The translations under genes and the position numbers were made by a program. Under the pieces are notes generated by a model. It was not told the DNA's origin and ran no database searches. It saw nothing but the letters and a program-made list of their open reading frames with translations. Positions 45,630 through 57,640 of a stretch of DNA of 64,000 bases are shown one piece after another (the stretch's first letter is position 1; every line of letters begins with the position of its first letter). The stretch is from Stramonita haemastoma (taxonomy: Eukaryota > Mollusca > Gastropoda > Neogastropoda > Muricidae): contig CM060317.1 in assembly GCA_030674155.1 (NCBI GenBank), forward strand, positions 84,448,541-84,512,540. Reading direction: 5' to 3'.

Positions 45630-46198
45630 GGCCCAACGCTGAATGGTGTGAGAGGGGAAAATCCATACTTTCTCCTTTCACTGGAGGTCAGTTCTTGTAT
45701 GGTGTATTCCTTGCTGCGAAAAGTTGAAGAAAATTTTATGTATTTTGAAATTTTGGACATGCTGGTTTAAGTTTTGGTGTGTTTGAAACGACATTTGATT
45801 TCATTGGGTGATTTTTTTGTATTGCTTTATTATTTCTTTATTTGCATACAAATTCCAGTGTGGTTTGTTGTCCGGTTTTTTTTCTTTTTTTTTCTTTTCT
45901 TTTGCTGATGTCAGAAAATGTGAATATAACTCTTTCGCACAAAGTCAGAAACTAGAACGTTGGGAGTCGAGTAGAGCTGACGGAGTTAACTCAGTTAGAA
46001 AATAAAGCATGGGTGACGGTGTATTCCCCAGTACTGCGAAAGTAAAAACGTTGAAACTGAAGTACCCCTTAAAAATACAAACAAAACCACTGACTATAAA
46101 AACATTAGGGTTTGTGGAAAGTAGGACTACCATCAACATCTGTTATGTGCTTGCCTGTGCTTGGCAGTTCTGTGTGGTCCGTTCAAGTTAAACATCTG
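45630..46198. other. gene-free stretch
   Basis: AT-rich sequence. No recognised coding, RNA or repeat feature. Confidence 0.45.
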
Positions 46199-46440
46199 TT
46201 CAGGGGGCGGAATACTCTGGTGGTTAGAATGTTGCACTCGCGATTTGGCTGCCTGAGATCGAGCCTGTTTGAAGAGGTTTTTTTCCGCCATGAGTTAAAA
46301 GTACTGACTCCACTTTCCCGAAAGTCCGTCGGATGAGAACTTCAAACCGAGGCCCCGTGTACGAACGCACACAGAAAATTTTTCACGCACATCAAAGCCT
46401 GTGCTGCCTATCGGAAGAGTAGGCCATTCGTGGCATTTAA
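46199..46440 (+). mobile_element. SINE family B, forward orientation
   Basis: The tRNA-like head reads ctctggtggttagaatgttg then cctgagatcgagcc. The body is aaagtccgtcggatgagaac, ttcaaaccgaggccccgtgt and ctatcggaagagtaggccat: the same blocks as the other B copies, but on the plus strand. Confidence 0.7.
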
Positions 46441-46931
46441 ATTTATTGTCGACACATCTTAACATCAGACAAAGTCAGTTCAGATGCTACACTTGTTTTC
46501 TGGGTTCACAGTTCACAGCTCTCACTCCCATGTTCCAACACACCCTGCTTTCTGACACACCCTCCTCACAATCAGTGCCAATGGCATCTTCTGCAATGTC
46601 GGATATTCCACATCATAGGCTAGGCTTTTCCCTTCCCTTTCCTCCCATCCCCACACAAAGCTGGTGAGTCACATGGAAGTTTGGTCTTGACCACAGCACA
46701 CAGTCACTGCCTAAATAGGCTAGAGCGTGGACTTCCCAACAGGCATGCTGATTCCTCCTCCTCCTCCTTGTGGGTTGCTGGGTGTTGTGGAGCACACACA
46801 GATGGTTCAGATAACACACAGGGGCTTGAGATAAACGTTCAATTTTTATTGTGAATACCAAGTAGGGTGGGTAGAAATACACATGAAGGTGGACATTATT
46901 TTTCTGGTCTTTCTAGGTCTGGCCAGTGGTT

Positions 46932-46935
<4 letters not shown>

Positions 46936-47012
<77 letters not shown>
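46936..47012. repeat. (GT)n microsatellite
   Basis: About 37 uninterrupted GT units. Confidence 0.97.
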
Positions 47013-47013
<1 letters not shown>

Positions 47014-48590
47014 CTCAGTTGATCTCTTTTGGTTTGTGACACAGATTTCCTTCTTTAGACACTGATGTCGTGTTGAAGGGCGTTGGTTCCAAGTTCAAGA
47101 TGGACAGTCTTAGAGTAACGGTGATATGGATGCCTTGCCTTTGATTTTAAAAGAAAATACATATATTTCTTTCAGAAAAGCATCCAGCATGCCTTCTAGT
47201 GTTGATGGGGATTCCTTCAACGGGCATTCTGACTGGAATACGATGAAAAGATTGCAACATTTGTAACTAAAAGCTGAGGAGTAACATCCCTTGTTGGTTG
47301 CCAGGCAAGGGAAGCTACCCTGTGTGTGCATGTGGGTGAGAGAGATTTATTTATTAATAATTAATAAACGTCACAGTGGGCAAGGCAACTTACAAACGGA
47401 ACGATAAACAGCCATTAGCTGCATTGTTACCGTCATCAGCGCGGCAGAATGTCAGGTCAAATTACCCAACGAAAATGACGGGTGTTCGTCTCTTGGGTAC
47501 TGACGGATCATTCCGGAATTTATGATGGAAGAACCACCCACAGTAGGCTACAGCATTGTCAAGTGACCTCAGACATAAGGGGATTTCCACGGCATCATCA
47601 ATGTCATATTCGCCTACACTAGTCAGCCTACTACGCAGTAAAAATCAAAGAACCACGCTTCACATTCTGAGGTCCTTGGTATCCTTAACCCACAGTCACT
47701 TTAATAATTTCAGCTTCTCTTCTACTACTACATCTTTGGTCAAATCGTGTCCATTTTTTTCAATTTTCTTCAGACTTTTTGGACGATTCTCTGGACACTC
47801 CTTCTCAAAGTCCCTAAATCAGAAATCTCCGCTGAAATGTTAACATAATGACAACAATAACAGACTGATATGAAGGGTATCGTTCGAGGGGCGCAGTGAT
47901 GGTCACCATTTATCGTTCTCCCTCAGCACTTGGTCTACACTGCTTCCCTGACAAGCGTCTGTCATCAGTGCAGGGCAAAGTCTGAGGTGTAATCAACAAA
48001 ATGTCATTGAAAACCATTGAAATGACCTGAGAACAGTGCGGGGCCACTTCTGTCTGGTGGTCTCCTATCGCCCAACAGTATTTCTCTCTGCGTGAATGGC
48101 AGATCCGTGGATGAGGCAGGGCATGCCTAGGAGTGATGAGACAGAGATGAGTGACGGGAGTTATAGAACTGAGACTTCAAAGAAAGGGTCAGACAGAACC
48201 CCTGAAATGAAACAAAATAAAACAAAACAAAACAACGCCCCCCCAACAGGCAACAACAACAACAACAACAATATCAAACTAAGTACCCCCTCCTCCCCCA
48301 AAACATAAAAAACCCAGCAAAATAACTTCAAAACAAAAACAAACAAACAAAAACAACATTAACAAGTGATATATTTTTTTTAAGGAAATCCAAACAAACC
48401 CAAACCAAAGGCACCCCCCCAAAAAAAAAAAAAAAGAAAAAAAGAAAAAAAGAGAAGATAGAAAAACCCCAACCAAATCAAACAACTAGAAAAAAACTTC
48501 AATGCCCCCCCCCTCCCCCAAGCAATTCCCCCCAAAAGTAAAACAAGGAGAGAATAATTATTCCAAATGATCCCATACGTGTTCATAATA
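47013..48590. other. gene-free stretch
   Basis: The part 47340-47880 looks like old non-unique sequence but matches no family I know. A-rich runs occupy 48200-48540. No gene recognised. Confidence 0.4.
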
Positions 48591-48616
48591 GCAACCCTTT
48601 GAACGTCACAACTAGG

Positions 48617-48675
<59 letters not shown>

Positions 48676-48705
48676 GTCTGTTTCTGCTTCTTCTCTCTCG
48701 TCTCT

Positions 48706-48794
<89 letters not shown>
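48617..48794. repeat. (CT)n microsatellite with short interruption
   Basis: Two CT arrays joined by gtctgtttctgcttcttc-like sequence. Confidence 0.97.
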
Positions 48795-48797
<3 letters not shown>

Positions 48798-49164
48798 TTT
48801 CCTTCTGTTTAGCTTTGTTACTATGTTATTTTGTTTTTTCGATTGTTTTGTGTAGTTACTGGATTTGGATTACAGGGCATACTGAAAAACACTCTTAAAA
48901 TCAGAATTTTCATACAAATAAGTTTTAACCAAATAAAATCTTAAACACACTTTAAAACCACACATCCACCTATCATTAAAGAGAAGGACGTCTATGACCG
49001 ATAGCAAAGATGACAAGAAACATACCCAGCCTGCAATATGCGACCCGAATAAGCTTCGCCAGGTAGGCCTATATCTTGCCCAAGAAACACTGCATCAAAA
49101 CCTAGGATGCCTCTGTAACTCACCAGGGTAAAAAGAGGAGGCAAATTGAGTGACGAAGAGTATT

Positions 49165-49302
49165 GTCGGCTTTTAAGATAGTGTGTTACTTCTTAGTCTG
49201 TCTTGTTTGATAATGTAGTTTGTGTAATTATGATTTTAAAATGCCACTCATAATTTCTCTAGTTGAGAAATTAAAGTATTCTTGAGTCTTGAGTCTTGAA
49301 TT
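49165..49302 (+). repeat. LINE 3' end with (TCTTGAG)n tail
   Basis: The AT-rich end gagaaattaaagtattcttg is followed by repeated gtcttga heptamers, a tail form of non-LTR elements. No coding remnant is attached. Confidence 0.5.
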
Positions 49303-49527
49303 CGTTTTACAAAGGCAATATGGAATAACAGTTTTTGACGCTGGTAGGTCCCCATACCCCGCCCCTTGCTCTGTAGGCCCCAGCAAGCTTTATTTCGCTG
49401 GCTGTATCGATCCCAGCTTTTCTTCCTCAATGAGCACGTTCTGTCTCTCAGGGTCTCTGTCTCTCCGCTCTGTCTCGCTCTCTTTTCTTTCCTTCAGTCT
49501 CTTGTTTTCTTTCCCTGCCCTTTCTTT

Positions 49528-49795
49528 TGTATTGTATTGTATATGTATTGTATTGTATTGTAATTGTGGTTTGTATGGTGTTGTTGTAGTGAGTTGTAGG
49601 CTTATTGTATGGTGTGGTCTGGTATTATTAATCGTGTTGTTTTCTGCTATATTGTATTGTCATTGTATTATGTTGGATCGTGTCGTGTTGTTTTGTATTG
49701 TGTTGTGTTGCATTGCAATGTATCATGCTGAATTGATATTGTACATTGCATTGCTTGCATTGCATTGCATATGTATTGTATTGTAGTATGTGTAT
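49528..49795. repeat. (TATTG)n-derived low-complexity tract
   Basis: Many tattgtattg and cattgcattg segments with drift. Confidence 0.8.
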
Positions 49796-49814
49796 CTGTC
49801 GTAATTATTGCACA

Positions 49815-50205
49815 TCATTTTAAGTTTCAGCAGAATTTTGTGTGGGATTCAGGTCATTTTTTCTCGGAGAGAGCGTGTAGTTGCAGTGCAACATCTCCCT
49901 TTTTCAGTTTACGTGTAGGCCTATACCAGTTTTTCCCTTGGAGAGTGTTTTTATTCTTTTGTGTATAGAAGTTTGTCTGGGGCAACTTTCTTGGCGCCGT
50001 GGGCCCTTTACATGCAATATGAAATATGTGTTGCATATAAGATATTTACCATTCCATCAAAAACTAGCACCCAGACCACCATTTTCGTGTATCTTGTGGC
50101 TAGGAGAAAGCTTGATTTCAGAAGAGATCGAACCAGGAACCTTTCAGTTTTTATTTTTGGTTAGTTTTTTAGGCGGCTCGTGTAACCACAAAGCCACCTA
50201 TCCGC
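49815..50205 (-). mobile_element. SINE family C (diverged copy)
   Basis: agcagaattttgtgtgggat, cagtttttcccttggagag, ggcgccgtgggccctttaca, tagcacccagaccaccattt and a decayed minus-strand tRNA-like head, ggtggctttgtggttacac. Confidence 0.65.
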
Positions 50206-50592
50206 ATCTCTCTGTGTTTCCTGCCTCTGTGACTCATATCCTTGTCTGGCCCGGGCCAAAATCTATGTCAGCTATTGATGTCAGTTAAATAAATACCAGC
50301 GCCAACATTCGATGTGGCATGTTTTAAAATGTTATGTTGGGATTGTCTTCAAGCTATGACCAGCCATCAGCATGACAATTTGCAATCTCCTCCTTACAGG
50401 AGAAACATCCCCTGAAATTGGAGTGTGGCTGTCTATATCATGGGAAGATAATTGAATGGAATTATACACGCAGACATCTCATGCAGTGTGTGCTTATAGT
50501 CCCACAGTGATTATCAGTTGGGATGAATGAGTGAGTCAGAATGCTTATTTTGGACGACTCCCAGGATATTAAGCTTGGGAACACTCTGCAAC

Positions 50593-50596
<4 letters not shown>

Positions 50597-50679
<83 letters not shown>

Positions 50680-50990
50680 CCGTAGTCTGGCGACCGTGGG
50701 GGCACCCCTGAAGACTTGACAACCAGTTCCATCCGTTCCTCTCTCTGTTAGGGGTGGGTGGGTTTGTTTGTTTGTTTGTTGCTTTTGTTTTTTCTCCGAG
50801 GGCTGGATGTAAAAAAGCGTGTGATGCTTAATCTATTACCCTCTGAAAAATAAAACTTGTTAAAAAAAATTGTTCTCTGCTCTGTCTTTCTCAAAATCTT
50901 GTTGAGTTCTAGGCCTGTCCATTCGCTGATGTTGTCCTCCCATCTCTTCCTTCGTCTGCCTCTTTGCCTTCCTTCTTGGACAGAGCCTTG
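50597..50990 (-). pseudogene. RTE-like LINE 3' end with (GATA)n tail, interrupted
   Basis: The minus strand from 50990 codes VQEGRQRGRRRKRWEDNISE then WTGLELNKILRKTEQR. This is the common LINE C-terminus GRQKKRWEDNI.EWTGL. After an insertion at 50748-50872 it continues RNGWNWLSSLQGCPHGRQTT and a stop inside the gggatag. The (ATCT)n array at 50597-50679 is the element's tail. Confidence 0.75.
50748..50872 (+). repeat. short LINE 3'-end insertion inside another LINE
   Basis: cgagggctggatgtaaaaaa ... ctattaccctctgaaaaataaaac ends in A-rich sequence. A related piece (aagggctggatattaaaaaa) is at 32425-32480. It splits the C-terminal coding sequence of the host LINE. Confidence 0.55.
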
Positions 50991-51241
50991 CAGTATTGTT
51001 TTTGTAAGAACAGCAAAAACAAAAAATCCATATTCTTTTGGCTTATGGCTAGGTGAACGCTTAGTCCCAGGTCAGAAGTAACAATACACTTTATTCAAAG
51101 GCATTAACATGCAACAGGCTATATCTAAGAATTTCGCTATATCCAAACGGTATGTAATCCAGAATAGAAATTTATACAAAGGGAGAGAAAAACCCAGAAA
51201 ATAGGCATAGATGTTGGACATTGCTTGATTTTGTACGGCGC

Positions 51242-51243
<2 letters not shown>

Positions 51244-51324
<81 letters not shown>
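51244..51324. repeat. (GT)n microsatellite
   Basis: About 39 GT units. Confidence 0.97.
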
Positions 51325-51327
<3 letters not shown>

Positions 51328-51485
51328 GTGCACGTGCATATTCATGTGTGCAAGCGTTTGCTTTGTTGCATTTCACAATCGCTCGTATTTTGTCTCTTCT
51401 ATTAAAACATGCAATCTTCACACTTGTCTTTTCTTTGTCATACATTCCTCCTCTTCTTCCTCCTTTCTTTGGTATATTTATACAC

Positions 51486-52106
51486 TTCGCACTTCAGCTA
51501 GAGCTCCGAGGTTCACTAATAGTGAGATTTGCGAACGACACCTTTCGGCGACCATTAAGATAGCTGCATACCAGCTTCGGGGATGGCGTTTAAACACGAC
51601 ACCTGGGTGCATCAGCCGCCGCTGTGGCCTAGTGGTTAGGGCGTTGTACTCGTAATCTAAAGGTTGCGGGTTCGATCCCAGCTATTCCGCTATGGCGTTG
51701 TGCCCTTGGAAAAGGCACTTTACGGCTATTTTCTCACCCCACCCAGGTGTAAAAGGGGTACCAACCTTGTGTTGGGGGTTAATCCTGCGATAGACTGGCG
51801 TCCTATCCAGGAGGGAGTCTATGACTCTCAGTCGCTTAACGCCACAGAAACCGGGATAAGCACCGGCCTGATGAGCCTTATGGCTCGGGACAGACTTTAA
51901 CTTAACTGGGTGCATTAAAAAAACCCAAAAAAGCATTCCTACCGGCACGAAACGGCCTACTCTTCCAAAAAGCAAAACGGGTTTTTAACGTGTGCACAAA
52001 ATGTTCTGGGACCTCAGCTTACAGTCTCATCCGAACCTTTGGTGACTCGAACCTGGGCCGTCAGATCACGGGTGCAAAGCCCTAACCACTAGGCTGTCCC
52101 TCCCCC
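51486..52106 (-). mobile_element. module E + SINE B composite split by a SINE A insertion
   Basis: The left part 51486-51612 is module E (ctagagctccgaggttcact, cattaagatagctgcatacc, gcttcggggatgg). The right part 51916-52106 is SINE B (cctaccggcacgaaacggcc, tactcttccaaaaagcaaaa) with a tRNA-like head on the minus strand (ccctaaccactaggct region). The two are contiguous once the SINE A and one target duplication are removed. Confidence 0.8.
51613..51905 (+). mobile_element. SINE family A, full length, nested, with TSD
   Basis: A 293-bp plus-strand copy. The head is cgccgctgtggcctagtggt (A box TGGCCTAGTGG), B box GGTTCGATCCC. The body has the tgcgatagactggcgtccta and ccgggataagcaccggcctg blocks, and the tail is aacttaa. 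The exact 10-bp TSD CTGGGTGCAT is at 51603-51612 and 51906-51915. Confidence 0.94.
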
Positions 52107-52205
52107 CTCCCCTTCTGCACACACGTGTTATTACACAGTAGAATCTATCGTTGCTGGGTTTTTTTTTTGCTCTTTTATCGTGGGAGCAATTGTGACCGAA
52201 AATGG

Positions 52206-52307
<102 letters not shown>

Positions 52308-52849
52308 GGGGCAGGGTGGGATGTGGGGTGGGGATAAGGTAAGAGGGACGGGTGCGTCATCCTGTGTGCGTGTGAGCGCACGTGTGCTGTCACTCTTGTG
52401 TGAGTATGGCAAGTACATGTCATCACAGAGTTTTGTCCCTCGATCATTTCAGCCAGACATTGGTTAAAGCTCATTAACGCTAGAAGCCCAGGAGAGTTCT
52501 ACAGCGTATGTTGGCTATGCATTGTAGTGAGGACATCATTGTCATGTCCACACAGAGTGAGGGCTGACCTTCCACACTGACTCCATTTCCATCCTATTTA
52601 CATTTGTAGCCAGTCAGGGTATGGTATGAGTCCTGGAATCCATTGACCAACAGCTATCCACGCATCTGTCTCTCGTGGTTTAATTAATCACTGTCAGCAG
52701 GTCTAATGAGCTGGCTTCATGGATTGGATATTTGATGCTTACTTGAAGAGTTATGGGTTCGATTCGCATTGTCATCCTTAGGTTGGAAACAGAATTTCCT
52801 GTCAGAGGGATAGTTTTCATAATATAATTATTTCTATCCGGTCCTCCGG

Positions 52850-53055
52850 GGTTGAGATGTTGTATTGTATTGTAGTTTATTGTATTGCATTGTGTTGTAT
52901 TGCATTGTGTTGTATTGCATTGTGTTGTATTGTATCGAATTGCATTGGTTTGAATTTCATTGCATTGTTTTGCTTTTTGTTGTATTGTATTGCAGTGTAT
53001 TGGATTGAATTGTATTGAATTGCATTGTTTTTCATTGTTTTGCATTGTATTATAT
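52850..53055. repeat. (TATTG)n/(CATTG)n-derived tract
   Basis: ttgtattgtattg and tgcattgtgttgtattgcat segments; the same composition as 49528-49795. Confidence 0.85.
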
Positions 53056-53199
53056 TGACCGAGATGAGTAACTGTCAGTTTGTGATGCAACAGGGCGTTT
53101 TCTGCTGAAGATGTGAGGTAAACTAAAAGTGACAACAATGATAAGACCAAAAAACAAAAAAACAAAATAGAAAAATAAGATTTAAGATGGTGAGAATAA

Positions 53200-53351
53200 T
53201 AACATGAACAACAATAAGAACAACAGCAATAATAGACCGAATGACAAAAAGAAGAAGAAGAAGAACAACAACAACAGTAACAACGACACAGCAGCAGCAG
53301 CAGCAGCAGCAACAACAACAACAACAATAACTACAACCATAGCTGCTGCTG

Positions 53352-53432
<81 letters not shown>

Positions 53433-53462
53433 ACACCACCACCACCACAACCACCACCACCA

Positions 53463-53543
<81 letters not shown>

Positions 53544-53650
53544 TACTTCTACTACTACTACTGATGAGATAAACGATGACATCATCAGCAAGAACAAACA
53601 AAAAATAGCAACAACGGCAGCAGCAGCAGCAGCAGCAACAACAACAAAGA
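53200..53650. repeat. compound trinucleotide megablock
   Basis: In order: aag, aac, gca, aac, then (TAC)n (53354-53421), a (CAC/CCA)n centre (53422-53463), a second (TAC)n (53464-53560) and aac/gca runs. Confidence 0.97.
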
Positions 53651-53869
53651 TCAGATCACTTCTTTGAGGCAATAAATAGCAGACTGACTGAGGTGAAAAC
53701 AGACAAAGGGCTTCATTGAAGTGAGCATCATCTTACTTCAGAGAGACAGGAATAGCACTGAATCAGAGGACGAAGGCAGAGTCAGAGTCAGTCTAAATCA
53801 AACAAACATCCAACAAACAAAATAAAATAGTCTCGATCTCTAGCTACTGATTCAACGCTCGGTCTTCTG

Positions 53870-53945
53870 TTTTTGTTTTGTTTTGTTTTGTTTTGTTTTG
53901 TTTTGTTTTGTTTTGTTTTGTTTTGTTTTGTTTTGTTTTGTTTTC
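53870..53945. repeat. (GTTTT)n microsatellite
   Basis: About 15 pentamers, adjoining a module E fragment (cggctagagcttcggggttt). Confidence 0.95.
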
Positions 53946-54002
53946 CTTCCTCGGCTAGAGCTTCGGGGTTTACCAACGGTGATCGGCTACTTTTTTGTAG
54001 AA

Positions 54003-54380
54003 ATTCATTTATTTATTTATGTATTTATTCATTCATTTCTTTTATTCTTTTATTTCGAGGATAATGGAATAAGTAGTTATGTGCTTTTTTACATCCAGTC
54101 CTCGTGTGTTTGCAGTTTTGTCAATTTTGTCATCCGTCCCCATCGGCACACAATGGCCTACTCTTCCGAAAACCGGAACGGGTTTTAACGTGTGCGCAAG
54201 ATGTTCTGCGTGCTTTCGCACATAGGGCCTCTGTTTATAGTCTCATCCGAAGGACTTTTTGGGGAGAGTGGACTCTACATTGATGTTCACTTCAGAGGAA
54301 AATCCCCTCGGACGGGAATCGAACCCAGGTCATCAGATTGCGAGCTCATTGTTCTAACCACTAGGCTATACATTCCCCGC
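54003..54380 (-). mobile_element. SINE family B, most complete copy
   Basis: Blocks in order: tttatttcgaggataatgga, tgcttttttacatccagtcc, gtcatccgtccccatcggca, cacaatggcctactcttccg, tagtctcatccgaaggactt and gaccggaatcg-type head. The minus-strand head is cctagtggttagaacaatga with GGTTCGATTCCCG as B box. Confidence 0.82.
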
Positions 54381-54399
54381 ATGCATGCGTCCCCCTTCC

Positions 54400-54533
54400 T
54401 TCCCTCCACCATTTAGGTAGCCACATTTTCACTTCGGGGATGGTGTTTGAAGACGAGTGCATTCATTTTTTAAAATTTGTCATCCGTTCCCACCGGCACG
54501 AATTATAGTCTACTCTTTCGAAAGGCGGAGCGG

Positions 54534-54614
<81 letters not shown>

Positions 54615-54665
54615 AATTACTTGTGCCTAATGATGTTCTGCATGCATTTGCACACAGGGGGAGCG
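54400..54665 (-). repeat. module E + SINE B fragment containing a (GT)n expansion
   Basis: ccatttaggtagccacattt and cttcggggatggtgtttgaa (E) lead into catccgttcccaccggcacg (B). At 54537-54612 a GT array takes the place of the B block gttttaacgtgtgcgcaag, then B resumes with gatgttctgcatgcatttgc. Confidence 0.75.
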
Positions 54666-54694
54666 AGAGGGGGGTGGGGTGGGGGTGGAGTGGG

Positions 54695-54832
54695 GGTGGG
54701 TTGGGAGGACTTTGACTTGACATTCAGCTAGATTTTCTCGTCAAAGTGTGAGGAAAGGGCAAGGCTGGGAATCGAACCCAAAACCTCACGGTTTACTCGT
54801 TAGGCAGGTGAACGTCTAAACATTCCTGCCAC
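54695..54832 (-). repeat. SINE family D fragment
   Basis: gacttgacattcagctagat, tctcgtcaaagtgtgaggaa, ggctgggaatcgaacccaaa and gtttactcgttaggcaggtg; the minus-strand tRNA-like head includes a GGGTTCGATTCCC B box. Confidence 0.65.
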
Positions 54833-55011
54833 TTTTCTTTTTGGTTTTCTATTATACTTTCAGTCTGTTTCTTTTGAGCAACGGCGTGATACCGCCCCAA
54901 GTTCAGTGTGTGGAGTAATCACATTGAAAACAGACGGGGCAGCAGCTGTTTGCGGTTCTGTGCCATCAGTGTGTTTTGTGACCGTGACATGATACTTCTG
55001 AATGGAGGAAT

Positions 55012-55112
55012 CTCTAGGTTTATTTTATTTATTTTTTATTTATTCTTTTATATTGAGGACAATGGAATAAGCACTCATGTGCTTTTTTACATCCAGTCCC
55101 AGGTTTAGAAAG
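55012..55112 (-). repeat. SINE B leader fragment
   Basis: atattgaggacaatggaata, agcactcatgtgctttttta and catccagtccc, then unrelated sequence. Confidence 0.6.
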
Positions 55113-55208
55113 CACATGTATAGAAAATCTCTACAGCGTGATCACAGTGCTGAATAGAGGAAGCTAGCTGTAGATCTTTTATCTTTGAAACAGCATTCGG
55201 GGCCGGAC

Positions 55209-55223
55209 ACACACACACACACA

Positions 55224-55292
<69 letters not shown>
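55209..55292. repeat. (CA)n microsatellite
   Basis: About 41 CA units with one interruption. Confidence 0.97.
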
Positions 55293-55293
<1 letters not shown>

Positions 55294-55334
55294 AGACCTG
55301 TAGGAAGCAAAACTAAGTCACTACTATGTGCATT

Positions 55335-55625
55335 ACAGCCGCCGCTGTAGTCTAGTGGTTAGGGCGTTGAACTCGTAATCTAAAGGTTGCGGGTTCGATC
55401 CCAGCTTTCGGCTATGGCGTTGTGCCCTTGGAAAAGGCACTTTACGGCTATTTTCTCACCCCACCCAGGTGTAAAAGGGGTACCAACCTTGTTTTGGGGG
55501 TTAACCCTGCGATAGACTGGCGTCCTATCCAGGGGGGAGTCTATGACTCTCAGTCGCTTAACGCCACAGAAACCGGGATGCCTGATGAGCCTTAGGCTCG
55601 GGACAGACTTGAACTTTAACCTTAA
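55335..55625 (+). mobile_element. SINE family A, full length, with TSD
   Basis: A 291-bp plus-strand copy with head cgccgctgtagtctagtggt and B box GGTTCGATCCC. The 11-bp TSD CTATGTGYATT is at 55324-55334 and 55626-55636 (one mismatch). A short deletion removes aagcaccgg of the body. Confidence 0.93.
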
Positions 55626-55844
55626 CTATGTGTATTGCATTATATAATTATAATCACTGCAGGTCACTATGCACAAAACTCGGGATGCCGACCCAGGGGT
55701 GGGCGAGTCGTCACATTTTCTATCAAAGCGCTTGTCATCTTCATCATCATTCTGGCTACTAATACTGCTGCTGCTGCTGCTACCGCTAACTACTACTTCT
55801 ACCTCTTATTCTTCTACTACTACGTCTAGTGTAAAAGAGACTTT

Positions 55845-56160
55845 TTTCCCTACACAGTCGTGTCAGGGATACTTCTTTTGTTAATAAGGTCTTTTGTTTA
55901 TGTTAAGTTTTCTTTTCTTATTTTTCACAAGTGGGCGTAGAATTTCAGGTTTCTTACAACATCCTGGCTTCACATCTGCCCCGCCGCAAAACTCGCACCC
56001 AGCCCACCATTCATGACACAGCGGATGTGGGCAGAGTCAGGTTTCGCCAGGGAGATCATTAAAAGCCTGGGCCTCTGCTTTCTAGGCTGTGGCGTGGAGG
56101 CCAGACCTCCCACCACCCATCTTTGATTTCGTGTCATGCTGTTTACACCCAGCCTCGCCA
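55845..56160 (-). repeat. diverged SINE family C
   Basis: cagggatacttcttttgtta, actcgcacccagcccaccat and tgctttctaggctgtgg align in order with the C copy at 41565-41985. Confidence 0.45.
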
Positions 56161-57374
56161 ACCACGAAGCCTGTCATCATTATCAGCGCTGTGTCACCCT
56201 ATTCAGTTTCAACAAGTCAAATAACATTCATCTCAAGTTCAGCATCAACATCATCCAGTCCCTTCCAAAATCCAGAACAGTCAATTTTTTAAAAAAGAAA
56301 AAAAGGACAAGTAACTACCTTATCCATTTCATTGATTAGATCCAGTGAAACCAGCTCGTGCTGGGGATGCGAGCTATTTTGCTTACATTAATCAAGCATC
56401 CCAGTTCATAAAATAACGTAAAAAAAGTGTAATAAAACCTCAATGTGCAAAAATGATACACATGGAGAATGGCATATGGGCAAACAAGCACTGTAGTGCC
56501 CATCCCAGTGTTTGCTATATCACCACCTGGTTGCCAGAAGAAAAAAAAAGACGCAAAATGTCAAATAATGAAAAGAAAGAATATTTGAAGGATATCGTTT
56601 TAAAAAGACAGAAGAATGGCATGGGAAGGCAGCAAATCAGCAAGAGAGACAAGAGACAGGTGAGAGAATACACAGAAACAAAAAGAGTGATAGAAAAGAG
56701 GAATCTCTTAGCACAGACTTTCCGGAAGGGGGGGGGGATACTATTTCATCAGAAAGGGCCCCTGGCATCACTATGGGGATTTGCAATAGTCAACAAACAT
56801 CTAGTGGGTTATGAACTGAACTGGGGGAGCTGTTGACCTGACCACAGCACTGGCCAAAAGAAGGCCCTTTAGCCCCATGTATGTTTCTGTTTGACTCCAT
56901 CAGAGTCATTTCACAGTGAAAAGTTTGAGATATGCTTAAAAACAAACAAAAAACAAACAAAGAAGCAAACTTAGTCCTCTCAGGATTTAGTAATTTTCTT
57001 GCACAAACATGATAATCTTAAATGTATTGACACTTAATTTCGACATCAAGTGTATAAAGCATCCAACCCCCCCCCCCCCCCCCTCAAATAACAGCAACAG
57101 CATCATCAACAACAAAGAAATAAAGAAAGAAAACAAACCCAAACAAAAACAGTCTAGCCAGTTAAGCAAAGCATGACCAAACAAAAAAAGGCAAAACAAA
57201 ATAAATATTCAAACAACTCAACAAAAAAGACATCTTTGAGCACTGATTGAATGTGTCAGGGTTAAATCGGTAAAGTAACTTATTCCCAACTCATTTACCA
57301 CTCCATTATTCATGATAATGGCTGTTTTCTCAACGTTGATTTCTTTGAGAGTCAGAGCACAGTGAACGCAGAAT
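56161..57374. other. gene-free stretch
   Basis: One open frame (56453-56836, 127 codons) is lysine-rich and matches nothing I recognise, so it is not annotated as a gene. A poly-C run is at 57067-57083. Confidence 0.4.
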
Positions 57375-57640
57375 GCCACTGTTCTTCCTGTGTGTTTGTT
57401 AAATAAGGTTTTTCTGCAGAATTTAGTATTCCACGATTTTCTTGTTGCCATAGATTCTTTTACCTATGACAATAGTGTACATCACACGAGACGTCGTTAA
57501 GTTGTCTCATCTGGAAGACTAGCACCCAGGCCACCCATCACACATAATCTGGTGGATAGGGAAACGTTTAGCTTTATACAGGATATGAACTGGGGGTCTT
57601 TTGTTTTCTACAGTGGAGGCATTGCATCTTGACCACTACA
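57375..57640 (-). repeat. diverged SINE family C
   Basis: ttcttgttgccatagattct, gttgtctcatctggaagact and agcacccaggccacccatca; decayed head ttgtagtggtcaagatgcaa on the minus strand. Confidence 0.6.

Noticed and set aside
47556..47843. 95-codon Ser-rich frame
   Set aside because: No family resemblance or splice support; kept only as part of a gene-free stretch.
51613..51905. tRNA gene calls at SINE heads (also 7380, 40150, 55340)
   Set aside because: A and B boxes are present but the sequence lacks a full cloverleaf with paired acceptor stem and is followed by a SINE body with TSDs.
53182..53672. Poly-Ser, poly-Val and poly-Leu frames
   Set aside because: Trinucleotide array in all frames; no evidence of a gene.
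56453..56836. 127-codon lysine-rich frame as a gene
   Set aside because: No recognisable domain, no splice context, poor composition, includes a poly-G run; likely chance.
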